NCBI RefSeq assembly: GCF_017168145.1
Contig: NZ_JADQTL010000009.1
Coordinates: forward strand, 930,001-994,000
DNA: 64,000 nt
Origin: Anaerovorax sp. IOR16
Lineage (GTDB): Bacteria > Bacillota > Clostridia > Peptostreptococcales > Anaerovoracaceae
Reading direction: 5' to 3'
Shown here: positions 1 to 9,185 of the stretch, in pieces
How positions within the stretch are numbered: the first letter of the stretch is position 1
Layout: each line of letters starts with the position of its first letter
The notes under the pieces: model-generated
What the model saw: the letters and a program-made list of their open reading frames with translations, nothing else
The model's database searches: none
Told to the model about the DNA's origin: nothing
Program-made: the position numbers and the translations under genes

Positions 1-50
1 ATTTAATTTATCTAGAATAATCTCTATGAAAAAGACATTTAAGTTCATAA
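1..50 (+). pseudogene. 3'-end remnant of a paralogue of the 1465-2028 gene
   Basis: Bases about 11-50 closely resemble 2001-2038, the last codons and stop region of the hypothetical gene at 1465-2028. Both share the blocks AATCTCTATG/TATCTCTATGG, AAAAGACATT and AAGTTCATAA. In the frame used by the intact gene this copy has internal stops, so it is a decayed tail of a second copy whose body lies outside the window or is lost. Confidence 0.45.
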
Positions 51-89
51 CTCGTCCTCTTACATATATTTAAATCATAAAATATAGTA

Positions 90-662
90 TTATTTTTCAT
101 TTAAGTTAAAACGTGCTATTTCTTCATCTTCAAATATTACAATTAAAGATGCATCTAAAGCATAGTTCAATAGTTTTTCCAACTTTTCCTCTGATGGAGT
201 AATAAGTCTTACTTCTGGAATTCTCTCACTTACGCCTAAATCAAATGTAAAAGTAACCTCTCCTTCTTCTCCTTTTTTCATAAAATCATAAGAAGACGAT
301 TCCCCATATCCTAGACCAGTCGCCATATAAGAAGATGGGTCAAATATATTAATTCCAACTGTCTCTTCCGATACTTCCTTTAATTTATTATTCGGTTCAA
401 GCTTCACCTTTAAATCATAAGTGTCATTAATATTAATATTCTTATTACCAACATTTTTAATTTTAAATTCGTAATACAATGCAGTTGGGACAACTTCTCG
501 TTCCTTTTGTTCACCTACATTAATACCTATAGAACCCACTACTTCTTTATCATTAAGAATCGTAACATTCGAGCTTATTAGCTCTAATGACGGCTCAAAA
601 TAGTAATGTGAAAAAATAGCTAAAAACAATATTAACAATAATAAAACAATACATCGTTTCAT
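90..662 (-). CDS. Hypothetical exported, membrane-anchored protein
   Basis: A 190-residue protein of no recognised family. Residues 1-18 are a strongly hydrophobic segment (MKRCIVLLLLILFLAIF) after a short positive N terminus. With no clear signal-peptidase site, it looks like an N-terminal anchor with the rest outside the cell. The exterior part is polar, with alternating short strands typical of a beta-rich domain (YYEFKIKNVGNKNI, then GEVTFTFDLG). That resembles the sandwich folds of telokin-like/DUF4352 surface proteins, but no motif proves it. The downstream membrane-protein gene at 694-1023 is on the same strand, 31 bp upstream of this start, so the two may be co-transcribed. Function unknown. 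Confidence 0.6.
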   Translation of the reverse strand: MKRCIVLLLLILFLAIFSHYYFEPSLELISSNVTILNDKEVVGSIGINVGEQKEREVVPTALYYEFKIKNVGNKNININDTYDLKVKLEPNNKLKEVSEETVGINIFDPSSYMATGLGYGESSSYDFMKKGEEGEVTFTFDLGVSERIPEVRLITPSEEKLEKLLNYALDASLIVIFEDEEIARFNLNEK

Positions 663-693
663 ATAACCCCTCTCCCCTTCGGGTATATTCTCC

Positions 694-1023
694 CTAAGAA
701 TTACTTGAATTTTTAGAGATGAATTTAATGAATAATTCTTTTATTATATGAATAATAAAAACAATGAGAGCTACATTCAGAAACATTGCTCCTAATTGAA
801 TAAAGTGATGTCCCCACCAATTATTAATTATATAGCTAAATGTTAAATCAGTGCCCTCTGGATAATAAAATTCAAACCATGTAATCGGAAGCCCTCCCGA
901 ATAAGTATTCATTCCACTAATTTGCTGAGAATTTATATGTATAAACCCATTGAATTTAACAGATAACAAAGTACTTATTAAAGCTATAATCCAATACTTC
1001 CATTTTTTAATAAAATTCATCAT
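694..1023 (-). CDS. Hypothetical small membrane protein
   Basis: About 109 residues, no recognised family. I place the start at the ATG at 1023 (MNFIKKWKYW) because an AGAAAGG ribosome site lies about 8 bases upstream; the longer frame would start on a TTG inside that site. There is a hydrophobic segment at residues 8-25 and another near residues 80-100 (FLNVALIVFIIHIIKEL). The stretch between them (about residues 30-75) is polar and aromatic, so a two-segment protein with one external loop is the simplest reading. It is followed 31 bp later by the anchored protein ending at 90, a likely operon partner. Confidence 0.55.
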   Translation of the reverse strand: MMNFIKKWKYWIIALISTLLSVKFNGFIHINSQQISGMNTYSGGLPITWFEFYYPEGTDLTFSYIINNWWGHHFIQLGAMFLNVALIVFIIHIIKELFIKFISKNSSNS

Positions 1024-1464
1024 AAAGTTAACCTTTCTCAATTTCTGAGCTTATCTTCTAATAGTATAATTACTACCATATATTTCATATTCTTTGCCTC
1101 CAAGTTTATCCTATATTAAATAAATTATCAAGCTGGCCAATTAGTAATACTAGATAACTCTAATTATAGATTTTTATAACAATAATAGAAGAAGATAACG
1201 AAATGATACAAAAGCCCTTCCATACATACAGAAGGACTTTTGTTTGTTTACATTTAATTTTAATTTAATCAGTAGAAGCACTACTTCTTTCCCTTTTAAA
1301 TCACGTATAAAGTATAAATATGTATTAATAATTTAAAAGTATTGTAATTATACTTGAAATATCTAAAATATATAATATTATGTAATTATTGAAAATAATT
1401 GTCGTAGAATTATACCCATTTCGTTTCAATGAAACAAGTAATAAAATAAATGGAGGAACTAATT
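1024..1464. other. Intergenic region with divergent promoters
   Basis: This stretch separates the minus-strand pair (90-1023) from the plus-strand gene at 1465. It is very AT-rich. Apart from the hairpin at 1209-1242 I see no conserved structure and no open frame with a convincing ribosome site. Confidence 0.4.
1209..1242. terminator. Hairpin, possible bidirectional terminator
   Basis: AAAAGCCCTTC pairs with GAAGGACTTTT with one mismatch around a 10-base loop. There are A and T runs at the stem base but no long uridine tract. It lies between divergent genes, so it may end a now-lost gene. Confidence 0.4.
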
Positions 1465-2028
1465 ATGACAAACAAAAACAAAAGTATTCTAAAAAAAGTT
1501 ACACTAATATTTTTTATATTCTTTATTATTAATCTCATACAATTATTTGCTTCAGGCTTTTTTAACATTACTTCTACATATGCCGATGTGTTTTCTATCT
1601 CTTCAAAACAAACCATAGCTAAAAGTGATAATTGGGAATTCTGTATCCCTGAAAAAGACAGTCTTACACCATATTTTACATATAAAGGAGCTTTAAATAT
1701 GGATCTATTTCCTTATATAATTGGTAAAATATATTATAAGGACAATGATGAAATTGATACAATGGATATCGATTGGTACCTTAATAGCGACAGGCATTTC
1801 TTTATCGGTGAAAGGCGTTGGTATTTTTATTTTAAAGATAAAAACATTATTAAGGTGTCATTTAAAGTTGTATGGGAAGAATACGGAGAGGTATGTTCTG
1901 AATCTATTTCTTCAAATAATTTAACAGCAGAAGAAATACAAGAAATAAACAAATGGATAGAAAATCATGATAAAAATTACTCACCCCCTTTTACTTATCC
2001 AGAATTATCTCTATGGAAAAGACATTAA
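1465..2028 (+). CDS. Hypothetical membrane-anchored protein
   Basis: 187 residues, family not recognised. The start is the ATG at 1465, eight bases after GGAGG at 1452-1456; an upstream in-frame ATG at 1450 overlaps that ribosome site. Residues about 10-35 form one transmembrane or signal-anchor helix (VTLIFFIFFIINLIQLFASG). The remainder is extracellular and acidic, with several Trp/Tyr residues (DWYLNSDRHFFIGERRWYFY) suggesting a folded beta domain. Part of its 3' end recurs in decayed form at positions 1-50, so this family has been duplicated locally. No neighbour gives a functional clue. Confidence 0.55.
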   Translation: MTNKNKSILKKVTLIFFIFFIINLIQLFASGFFNITSTYADVFSISSKQTIAKSDNWEFCIPEKDSLTPYFTYKGALNMDLFPYIIGKIYYKDNDEIDTMDIDWYLNSDRHFFIGERRWYFYFKDKNIIKVSFKVVWEEYGEVCSESISSNNLTAEEIQEINKWIENHDKNYSPPFTYPELSLWKRH

Positions 2029-2214
2029 AGTTCATAAGTGATTTGCCCTCCTAAAATAATTTTCTTGATAAAGTAATTTATAAGAAATACAATTAACACT
2101 GTAAATATTATTTATAATGTTAATTGCATGTTGAGGTGAATATACTTAAGTAGAAAAAAACGCGAAGATATTAAAAAATGAAAACGTTGCACCAAGGTGA
2201 AAAGGAGTAGATAT

Positions 2215-2760
2215 ATGAGAAAAATTGTAGTTGTATATCAGTCCAAGTATGGAGCGACTAAAAAATATGCTGAGTGGATTTCAGAAGAATTATCTTGTGA
2301 TTTATTTGAGCGGAAAAACATTAAATTAGCTGATCTGGAACCATATGATACCATCATTTATGGTGGTGGACTATACGCCGGTGGTGTAAGCGGAATTGAC
2401 ATAGTAACAAAGAACTTTGATCAACTTAGCAATAAAAATCTGATTCTGTTTACTTGTGGGTTGGCTGATCCTATGGATAAAGAAAATACTGATAGTATTA
2501 AGCAAAGCCTTAATAAAGTTCTTACAACTCAAATGCAGAATAAAATCAAATTATTTCATTTACGTGGCGCTATAGATTACGCTAAACTCAGCATTGCGCA
2601 TAAGGCAATGATGGCAATGCTTTATAGAATGATTAATAAAAAAGATTATGATTCCTTGCGAATTGAGGATAAGGAATTCATATCTACCTATGGCAAAGCT
2701 GTCGATTTTACTGATAGATCAACAATATTACCCATTGTCAGTTATATTCAAAAACTGTAA
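2215..2760 (+). CDS. Flavodoxin-domain protein
   Basis: A 181-residue flavodoxin-fold protein, probably binding FMN and serving as an electron carrier or NAD(P)H-dependent quinone or porphyrinogen-type reductase (the HemG/flavodoxin_5 branch). The N terminus VVYQSKYGATKKYAEW carries the phosphate-binding T/S-x-x-G-x-T/A loop. YGGGLYAGGVSG and FTCGLADP match the two flavin-contacting loops. The start is the ATG at 2215, preceded by AAGGAG at 2202-2207; a GTG 18 bases upstream is less likely. It has its own promoter region, and the next gene is on the other strand. The exact substrate cannot be read from sequence. Confidence 0.75.
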   Translation: MRKIVVVYQSKYGATKKYAEWISEELSCDLFERKNIKLADLEPYDTIIYGGGLYAGGVSGIDIVTKNFDQLSNKNLILFTCGLADPMDKENTDSIKQSLNKVLTTQMQNKIKLFHLRGAIDYAKLSIAHKAMMAMLYRMINKKDYDSLRIEDKEFISTYGKAVDFTDRSTILPIVSYIQKL

Positions 2761-3008
2761 TCATATTAATTAAAATTATATTTTTCAGAGTTAGTCCCAC
2801 GATCCAGAGTCTATTAATAAGTAAATTTTTATGAAAAGAACCCTTCTGTCCGTTAACTCTATAGTTAGCCTCTCCTCAGTTTAAATTATGTACAGTGTTT
2901 TTTTTAATACTGTTTTAATCTATTTCTTGATTTATACATGCTGACAATAAAAATAATTAAACTACAAAACTACAAAAATTATTAACTTTTTAATTCTATT
3001 CATATCTT

Positions 3009-4187
3009 TTAAGTCTCTTGAATTTCTCCTGCTTTTTTCAAAGCTGATTTAGCAATAACCGGACCTACTATTTCATATAACATTGTAGCGCAAAGTATGA
3101 TCGTACGTATTTGATCTGAATATTCTGGCACAACAGTCTCTGCAACTACAATGAGCCCTATCGCAACACCTGCTTGCGGAATTAAAGCTGGTCCAACATA
3201 ACGACATATTGCTTTGTTTGCTCTCATGATTTCTGCACCAATTCTAGCACCAAGCAACTTTCCGATTACTCTTCCTATAACATAAATTAAACCTATACTA
3301 CCTATTTGAGGTATTAATTCAATATTAAGTTGGGCACCAGATACAACAAAAAACATTACATATATTGGCGGTGTACAAGTACCCAGCAATGACACAATTT
3401 CATCACTTTCACTGCTGATATTGCAAAATAACATTCCACACATCATACACGACAGCAAAGAAGACAATCCAAAAAACGAACTCAATGAAGAGCAAATAAA
3501 TATTACAGAAACTGTAATAATCAATTGATTGTTTTGCTTTTTAAAGAATTTCATGAGAATGTAAATGGATATTCCAAATATCGTACCCATTATGAGTGTA
3601 AAAAATATTTCAACCATAGGTGTTAAAATAGCTTGTACAACACTTAGATCGCCATTGCCGTTAAGGCTCTTAGCTACAGAAACAGATATTGCAAAAGCAA
3701 TAAGAGCCACAGAATCATCTAAAGCAACGACACTCATGAGCATATCAGTAACAGGCCCCTTAGCACGATATTGCTTGATTATCATTACCGTTGCTGCCGG
3801 AGCTGTTGCTGCTGCAATGGAACCAAGAACAATAGAAAATGCAACATTATGCCCTGTTACAATTAAGATTGTATCTACAATAACAACAGCCAAAAGTGCT
3901 TCAAAAAAAGCAATCACTACAGGCGTAATCCCTAGCTTTTTTAAAAAGCTTCTTTTGAATTCACAGCCTATAATAAATGCAATAAAAGCCAGTGCCATTT
4001 CCGATACGATTGAACAGTCTTGAATTACTTCCAAAGAATAAAAACTCAAAATATGTGGGCCTAATATAAGACCTGATAAAAGATAACCTGTAACATTCGG
4101 GAACTTGAAAATTTTAACAAACCGCCCAAATAACAATCCAAATAGTAGTATTGATCCAACATATAATAAAGTAGTGAACTGCGGCAT
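3009..4187 (-). CDS. Cation:proton antiporter (CPA2/KefB-like)
   Basis: 392 residues with about 12 hydrophobic segments, fitting the Na+/H+ exchanger domain of the CPA superfamily (PF00999). Motifs include an N-terminal GLLFGRFVKIFKFPNVTGYL segment and ATAPAATVMIIKQ followed by VVALDDSVALIAFA, the latter holding the acidic pair that carries cation and proton. Unlike E. coli KefB it has no C-terminal TrkA-N domain. The start is the ATG at 4187 (MPQFTTLL), with GGGGGAG about 6 bases upstream. It begins 11 bp after a small P-II-like gene, so the two are co-transcribed and the P-II-like protein probably gates the transporter. Whether Na+, K+ or H+ dominates is not visible. Confidence 0.8.
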   Translation of the reverse strand: MPQFTTLLYVGSILLFGLLFGRFVKIFKFPNVTGYLLSGLILGPHILSFYSLEVIQDCSIVSEMALAFIAFIIGCEFKRSFLKKLGITPVVIAFFEALLAVVIVDTILIVTGHNVAFSIVLGSIAAATAPAATVMIIKQYRAKGPVTDMLMSVVALDDSVALIAFAISVSVAKSLNGNGDLSVVQAILTPMVEIFFTLIMGTIFGISIYILMKFFKKQNNQLIITVSVIFICSSLSSFFGLSSLLSCMMCGMLFCNISSESDEIVSLLGTCTPPIYVMFFVVSGAQLNIELIPQIGSIGLIYVIGRVIGKLLGARIGAEIMRANKAICRYVGPALIPQAGVAIGLIVVAETVVPEYSDQIRTIILCATMLYEIVGPVIAKSALKKAGEIQET

Positions 4188-4198
4188 TTTCTCTCCCC

Positions 4199-4546
4199 CT
4201 ATTTCATGCAAGTTATCCCATCAACAAAGGTTATAGGAACTGCAAACATAAAAGCTGTATTAGGGTTTGACAAATCACCCACAAGCTCGGTAATAACTTT
4301 TTGTACAATTGGAATTTGGTCCTCATCGATAACCATTAAAATTGTTTTATTATCCTCTGCAATACCGGAAAACATCATCTTAAATGGTGCAAAAGACATA
4401 CCTTCCTCAGCAGATGCAAGGGCTCCTGCCATACCGACAGAATTCATCACAGTTGCACCTTTAATTCCATTTGTATTTAGGTCCATAAGCAATTTATTAA
4501 GAACGCCTATTTTATTAAGAACCAAAAATAATAGTTGCTTTTTCAT
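4199..4546 (-). CDS. P-II-like regulatory protein paired with the antiporter
   Basis: 115 residues with the length and strand-helix pattern of a ferredoxin-like P-II fold: LLFLVLNKIGVLNKLLMDLN, then GIKGATVMNSVGM, then KTILMVIDEDQIPIVQKVI. It lacks the canonical GlnB T-loop tyrosine and full nucleotide motifs, so it belongs with the diverged P-II-like proteins found beside transporters. The start is the ATG at 4546 after AGGAGAAG. The antiporter follows 11 bp later, which is the main clue to its role: trimer binding to, or signal-dependent gating of, that transporter. Family assignment is by pattern and context, not by a hard motif. Confidence 0.6.
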   Translation of the reverse strand: MKKQLLFLVLNKIGVLNKLLMDLNTNGIKGATVMNSVGMAGALASAEEGMSFAPFKMMFSGIAEDNKTILMVIDEDQIPIVQKVITELVGDLSNPNTAFMFAVPITFVDGITCMK

Positions 4547-4671
4547 AATCTTCTCCTCCACTCCATAAAGCCTTTCTCGGTTAATAACTATTTTTGCAAT
4601 TCTAATTATTATCAATTATATTCATATCTTAATCGGTATACTCATTTTATCTACGCAAACAGATTATAAAA

Positions 4672-4724
4672 AAAAGGCTTTTCATATCAGTGCCAAACGA
4701 CAACAATACCAAAAGCCCTTCTGT
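4672..4724 (-). terminator. Candidate terminator after the SLH-domain gene
   Basis: On the minus strand AAGGGCTTTT pairs with GAAAAGCC-TT across a loop of about 30 bases, followed by a run of eight T. It lies about 110 bp after the stop of the SLH gene at 4833. The long loop makes it moderate evidence. Confidence 0.4.
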
Positions 4725-4832
4725 ATCTCTTTAGACGGTTCTTTTCATTATTCTGTTTTTAAGTACTTCTTTAGTATATCACAAGTAAATCAACAAAGCA
4801 AATTAGGAGCTGAACGTACCATTTGCTTACTC

Positions 4833-5924
4833 TTAGTTATCAAGTAGTTGGATGATCTTTTCGACTTCTCCTGCTGTTGCCGTGCCATGAGGGGCGAGAA
4901 GCCCATCATTAGTGGCAGAAATCAATCCTTTCTGGTGTGCCCAAGCCATAGCCTGGCGAGCAAAGGCAGAAATATCACCGGCATCACTAAACTGTGTCAG
5001 ACCAGGATAGTCCATCAGCATCGGACTACCAGCATAACGCCACAATATGGTAACCAACTGCTCACGGCTTACCACATCATTCGGGCAAAAACTGCCATTG
5101 CCATATCCGCTAACCAAGCCTTTACTACTTGCCCAGCGGATTGCCTCCGCATAAGAATCATTGCCGTTTACATCAGTGTAACTCATAGCATAGTTTACAA
5201 CCGGGTTGCCTTCCATGTTGTGCAGAAGTGAAACCAAACCAGCTCGGGTAAGAGCTTCGGCATCTGCCTCTTCCAGTAGCATAATATGGTTTGCATAGGT
5301 CTGTCCGGGATAAACCGTCGCATAGCTTTCATACCATGCCATAATATAAGTGTTGGGCTGAATATCGTTCAGGGTTGTGGAAGCATCTTCGAGATAAGAA
5401 GAAATTTTCGTTTCCTCGTCAGCCAAGATGAATAAACCGCCATTGTCTGTGGTTATCTTCAGCTTTCCATCCTCTTCTCTAATGGCTTCGACTTCATGAT
5501 ATTGAGCGCAACCCACATCCTGGGGGATATTGCGCACAATGGCAAAAGCGGAGGACTGTGGAGGAAGAGAGGCTGTTTCCACAGGACTGTGGAACACATA
5601 AATCCCCTCGCCTTCCTTTAGATCAGACGGATCATCTGCAGAATGGTTTCCGCTGTCAATCCAAACAGTTTCCGCAGAAAGGTTTACTACATATTCGCCG
5701 AAACGCTCCGAATCCAGTCGAAGCTGAGAGATTGTCCCGTCCTTATTCGTGACAATCTTCTTGACTTGCCCATAGTATAGAACGCTGTCGCTCAGGGACT
5801 GGGATTTCTCTGTTGTGGGTATAGCGGACAGTGTAGGATTTGGGACTTCCGCCGCCACGGCTTGGACACTCATCGTACAGAGCAAAGCGCCGGTCAAAGC
5901 TATTGCAACTAAATTCTTCTTCAT
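4833..5924 (-). CDS. Secreted SLH-domain surface protein
   Basis: 363 residues. Residues 1-25 are a classical signal peptide (MKKNLVAIALTGALLCTMS, cleavage after AVAA). Residues 50-215 form a beta-rich domain with no recognised family. The C terminus holds SLH repeats: part of one near residues 215-240, a full one at about 245-300 (YTDVNGNDSYAEAIRWA, then GLVSGYGNGSFCPNDVVSRE) and another at about 305-355. SLH domains bind pyruvylated wall polymers, so the protein sits on the cell surface. Start ATG at 5924 follows AAAGGAG. The gene is clearly richer in G and C than its neighbours, suggesting recent acquisition. It stands alone. Confidence 0.8.
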   Translation of the reverse strand: MKKNLVAIALTGALLCTMSVQAVAAEVPNPTLSAIPTTEKSQSLSDSVLYYGQVKKIVTNKDGTISQLRLDSERFGEYVVNLSAETVWIDSGNHSADDPSDLKEGEGIYVFHSPVETASLPPQSSAFAIVRNIPQDVGCAQYHEVEAIREEDGKLKITTDNGGLFILADEETKISSYLEDASTTLNDIQPNTYIMAWYESYATVYPGQTYANHIMLLEEADAEALTRAGLVSLLHNMEGNPVVNYAMSYTDVNGNDSYAEAIRWASSKGLVSGYGNGSFCPNDVVSREQLVTILWRYAGSPMLMDYPGLTQFSDAGDISAFARQAMAWAHQKGLISATNDGLLAPHGTATAGEVEKIIQLLDN

Positions 5925-6030
5925 ACATTATTGCTCCTTTTCTATATGCTCATCAGGTAAGAGGCATAATTAACCTCTTTTACATATAGACGGTTACGCA
6001 GAGAAAATGTTCCAGTATACTTAATAAAAA

Positions 6031-6270
6031 TTATAAGTAATTACCAAATTGCGCTAAAGTAACACTAAAGAATTTAAAGTATGTACCACCAAAAACAATT
6101 CCAGCAATCAGCAAAAGCCTGAAAGCTTGCCAACATGTAATTTTATTAAGATTGAATACTTGTGGCATAGTCATATTCCAAAGCCACCAAAAAATCCATG
6201 TTACTAAGAAAAATATGCAAACTTCTAAGAGCAGACAATTAATTATTGCAATGATACCCAACACGATCAC
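6031..6270 (-). CDS. Small hydrophobic membrane protein
   Basis: About 77-79 residues, mostly apolar, with two likely membrane helices at about residues 3-33 (rich in Trp: FWWLWN) and 50-72. The start is either the GTG at 6270 or, better spaced from AAGGATG, the GTG at 6264. The sequence between the helices (MPQVFNLNKITCWQAF) gives the look of a conserved small membrane protein, but I cannot name a family. It lies between the SLH gene and the aminotransferase gene, both on the same strand. Confidence 0.5.
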   Translation of the reverse strand: MIVLGIIAIINCLLLEVCIFFLVTWIFWWLWNMTMPQVFNLNKITCWQAFRLLLIAGIVFGGTYFKFFSVTLAQFGNYL

Positions 6271-6324
6271 ATCCTTTCATTCTAATCTTTTTCAGTTTAT
6301 TAATTAATGAGATGGAAAGTCTTT

Positions 6325-7527
6325 TCAATGTAAAGCTTTTATCAAACGATCAATCTCAAAATCCTGATTATACAAACCCATACTGATTCGAACAATACCT
6401 GTATATGGGCTTCCACCGATTAGCTTCTTTACATATAAATCTGCACCACAAAGTCCATTTTTCACTATGATTCCATAATCTTCATATAGGTACTTTGCTA
6501 CTTCTTCGTGCGTTTTATCTTTTACATTGAATGCAATAATTGGTATTCTATCTTCTAAATGCTTATTGTCTCCATAAATGATTATATTGGGATTCAAATT
6601 TAAGTGATGCATTGCATAAGAAAGCAATTCAGATTCATGTTTTTCTATAACATCCATATTTATTTGTGCCATTGTTTGTATTGCAGTCGCTAAAGCAATT
6701 ACCCCTAATATATTGTTAGAACCAGCTTCATATCGCTGCGGGCTATCTTTCAATATAATTTCATTGTCTGTAACTAGTTCTGTAATCCCTGCTCCGTAAC
6801 AAAGAGGGTAACCCATATTTAGAACATGTTTATTTCCTACAAGAGCACCGGTAAAGAATGGCGCATACGTTTTATGCGCACTAAACGCTATATAATCAAT
6901 GCTCTCCATTGCATCTGCTGGATTCATATTAATTTTACGATGCTGCATCAATTGTGCAGCATCTACTAGAATTTCTGCATTATGTATATGCGCTAATCTC
7001 GCAATTTCGTGAATCGGATTAACGTATCCGGTTACATTACTTGCACCAGTAACTGCCACTAACTTTACTCTTCCTCTATACTTTAATAGCTTTTGCTCTA
7101 AATCAAGAATAGATAGTCTGCCATCTTGGTCTACATTAACCAAATCAGTTTCACATCTATATTTCCATGGCAAATAATCCGATAAATGCTCCATATAAGT
7201 TGTAAGCACCACAGGGTTCATATCTGAATTTTGCTGACAGATTACATTGCTTAGTATGTTAATTGCTTCCGTCGTATTTTTCGTATAAATTACAGTATTG
7301 TTTTCGATATCTGCATTGAAAAAGTTCATAAGACTGGTTCGACTGTCTTCATATAACTCTGATAGAAACTTTGCTTTTCTCGATTTATCTGATACATATT
7401 TATACCATGGCAAATATTTTTCCAATTCATTCATAACAGATTTAAAGGGAGGTGTTGTACCAGCATTATCAAAATAAATACTATTTAAAGTTCCATTATT
7501 CGTTGGAATCAATGATGATGTATCCAT
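6325..7527 (-). CDS. Class V aminotransferase / cysteine desulfurase-like enzyme
   Basis: 400 residues of the PLP-dependent class V fold (NifS/CsdA/SufS-like, PF00266). Visible landmarks: N-terminal YFDNAGTTPP, the cofactor pocket HLSDYLPWK with EH before it, VDAAQLMQH (Asp and Gln contacting PLP), the Schiff-base lysine in FSAHKTYAP and RYEAGSNNI. It would take sulfur or an amino group from a substrate such as cysteine, but the specific reaction is not fixed. The active-site cysteine loop of true SufS proteins is represented only by NGLCGADLY near residue 365. No isc/suf genes are adjacent, and the ribosome site upstream of 7527 is poor. Confidence 0.75.
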   Translation of the reverse strand: MDTSSLIPTNNGTLNSIYFDNAGTTPPFKSVMNELEKYLPWYKYVSDKSRKAKFLSELYEDSRTSLMNFFNADIENNTVIYTKNTTEAINILSNVICQQNSDMNPVVLTTYMEHLSDYLPWKYRCETDLVNVDQDGRLSILDLEQKLLKYRGRVKLVAVTGASNVTGYVNPIHEIARLAHIHNAEILVDAAQLMQHRKINMNPADAMESIDYIAFSAHKTYAPFFTGALVGNKHVLNMGYPLCYGAGITELVTDNEIILKDSPQRYEAGSNNILGVIALATAIQTMAQINMDVIEKHESELLSYAMHHLNLNPNIIIYGDNKHLEDRIPIIAFNVKDKTHEEVAKYLYEDYGIIVKNGLCGADLYVKKLIGGSPYTGIVRISMGLYNQDFEIDRLIKALH

Positions 7528-7693
7528 GACTAATTTTCTTAATGCATATGCAAGATTATTTTGTTTTTTTTCAATTCTAGTTTTCCTTTCTTACATTTGA
7601 ATCTTTTAATACAATAATACATATGCATAAATTAAAAATAAGTTCCTTAAAAGTTAGTATAATATTCGTTTTAAATTAATTTTTCCTAAAAAA

Positions 7694-7714
7694 AGACAAC
7701 GTATCACGTTGTTT
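7694..7714 (-). repeat. Left copy of the terminator hairpin flanking IS copy 1
   Basis: AGACAACG and CGTTGTTT around the loop TATCA, directly abutting the left IS end. On the minus strand it is followed by seven T, so this copy still forms a U-tailed intrinsic terminator. It matches 9301-9321 at 20 of 21 bases and is the target-site duplication. Confidence 0.75.
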
Positions 7715-7726
7715 CAGACTGTAGAC

Positions 7727-7774
7727 AAAATACCTTGCTAAATTTATATTCTTATAATTTCTGCAAGGTATTTT
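7727..7774 (-). terminator. Terminator inside IS copy 1
   Basis: AAAATACCTTGC pairs perfectly with GCAAGGTATTTT around a 24-base loop, between the transposase stop and the left end of the element. It probably ends the transposase transcript and shields the host terminator side. Confidence 0.65.
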
Positions 7775-7823
7775 CTATTTTTTCTATAAAGCTTTTAAAA
7801 AAAGAAAAAATAAAAGGATATCT

Positions 7824-9185
7824 CTATGCCATTTGATTCCTTCTTTCAGATTTATGAATCCATGTTGCTAGTTTTTTTAGATTCATGGACGCAAAAAGAA
7901 GATTCAGTTCCATTTCTATCTTCTGAATCCCTCGATATTGTGTATAACGCATATTATGTTTTTCTTTTGCATCTGCAAAGACTCGCTCAATGGTTTGACT
8001 CCGTAGTTTGTAAAGATCTCGATACTTTGGAGTATGACGAATGTCCTCACATTGCTCTATGTAGTTTTCCCATATATGACGTGTGACTACTTTTACATGG
8101 TCCTTACTTGCTGTGCATTCTGATAAGGAAGGGCAACTCTTGCAAATTTCTCCTTTACTCTTATATTCCCGATACCCTTCTCTATTTGTTGTAGTATAGT
8201 TTAACACTTGGTTTTCTGGGCATACAAAGCAATCATAGTATTCATCATAAGCATATTCGTGTTTTTTAAAATAACCATTTTTTGTCATAGGTCGTTTGTA
8301 TGGTAGGATAGGAATTCGTTTATCTTTGAGTATTTCTCTAGCAATTGCAGGTGTTTTATATCCGGAATCCATTACAATATTTTTTACACCTTTATATCTT
8401 TTTACTTTTTCATAAATCTTTGGGAATGCAACTGAGTCATGTACATTTCCTGGATTTGTATGAAAAGCAAGTATGTAATTGTTTCGATCGCAAGCTACAT
8501 TTGCAGCATAAGCAAATACTACCTTATGCTTTCCTTTATGAAATACGCCGCAATCCGGATCTACGGTACTTTTCTTGATTACTTTTGTCTTTTCTTTGGC
8601 TTCCGTTTTTTTTACAAGCTTGTTTTCCTCGTTCAATGCGATCTTCGTTAATTTCTTTCATTAGTTCTTTTTCATAGTATTTAACGGATTCCAAAACGGT
8701 TTCTTTTTCACTGTTATGGTTATTTGCACTTGCTTTAATATGTGTACCGTCAATGAAAATGCTTTCTGAATTAATGAATTCATATTCCATGATTTCAGCA
8801 ATGACTCTTTGAAAGATTTGTTCGAATAAGTCAGTATTTTGAAACCGACGAGAGTAGTTTTACCAAAGGTAGAAAAGTGAGGAATTTCTTCCTCTAAACT
8901 ATAACCAAGATACCATCGATAAGCTACATTCGTTTGAATTTCTTTAATGGTCTGTCTCATGGATCGAATACCAAAGGTATATTGAATGAGGGTAATTTTA
9001 ATTAAGACAACAGGATCGATGCTTTCTTTTCCCACATCAGAATACAAATCTTTTACAAGGTCATAAATGAAAGAGAGATTAATCGCAGTATCTATCTTAC
9101 GAATAATATGATCTTGTGGAACAAGAGAATTCAAGGTTACCATTTGAAATTGATCACGACCTAATAAATCTTTCTTACCCATCAT
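7824..9185 (-). pseudogene. IS1182-like transposase, two frameshifts
   Basis: Reconstructed as one transposase of about 454 residues with an N-terminal DUF772-type domain (GMRSMRQT-like region, YRWYLGYSLEEEIPHFSTFGK) and a DDE catalytic domain. Acidic residues are in FIDGTHIKAS, VMDSGYKTP and QTIERVFADAKEKHNMR. The reading frame breaks twice. Near 8857 a tract of four A (minus strand) replaces the five A of copy 2, within STFGK. Near 8610 an eight-A tract must be seven or ten long to join ...GKQACKK to TEAKEKTKV. As written it makes three separate pieces. Since both breaks are homopolymer changes, base-calling error is a real alternative to inactivation. Confidence 0.85.

Noticed and set aside
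3565-4568. Two plus-strand frames opposite the antiporter and P-II-like genes
   Set aside because: They are shadows of the minus-strand genes; no ribosome sites and no family resemblance.
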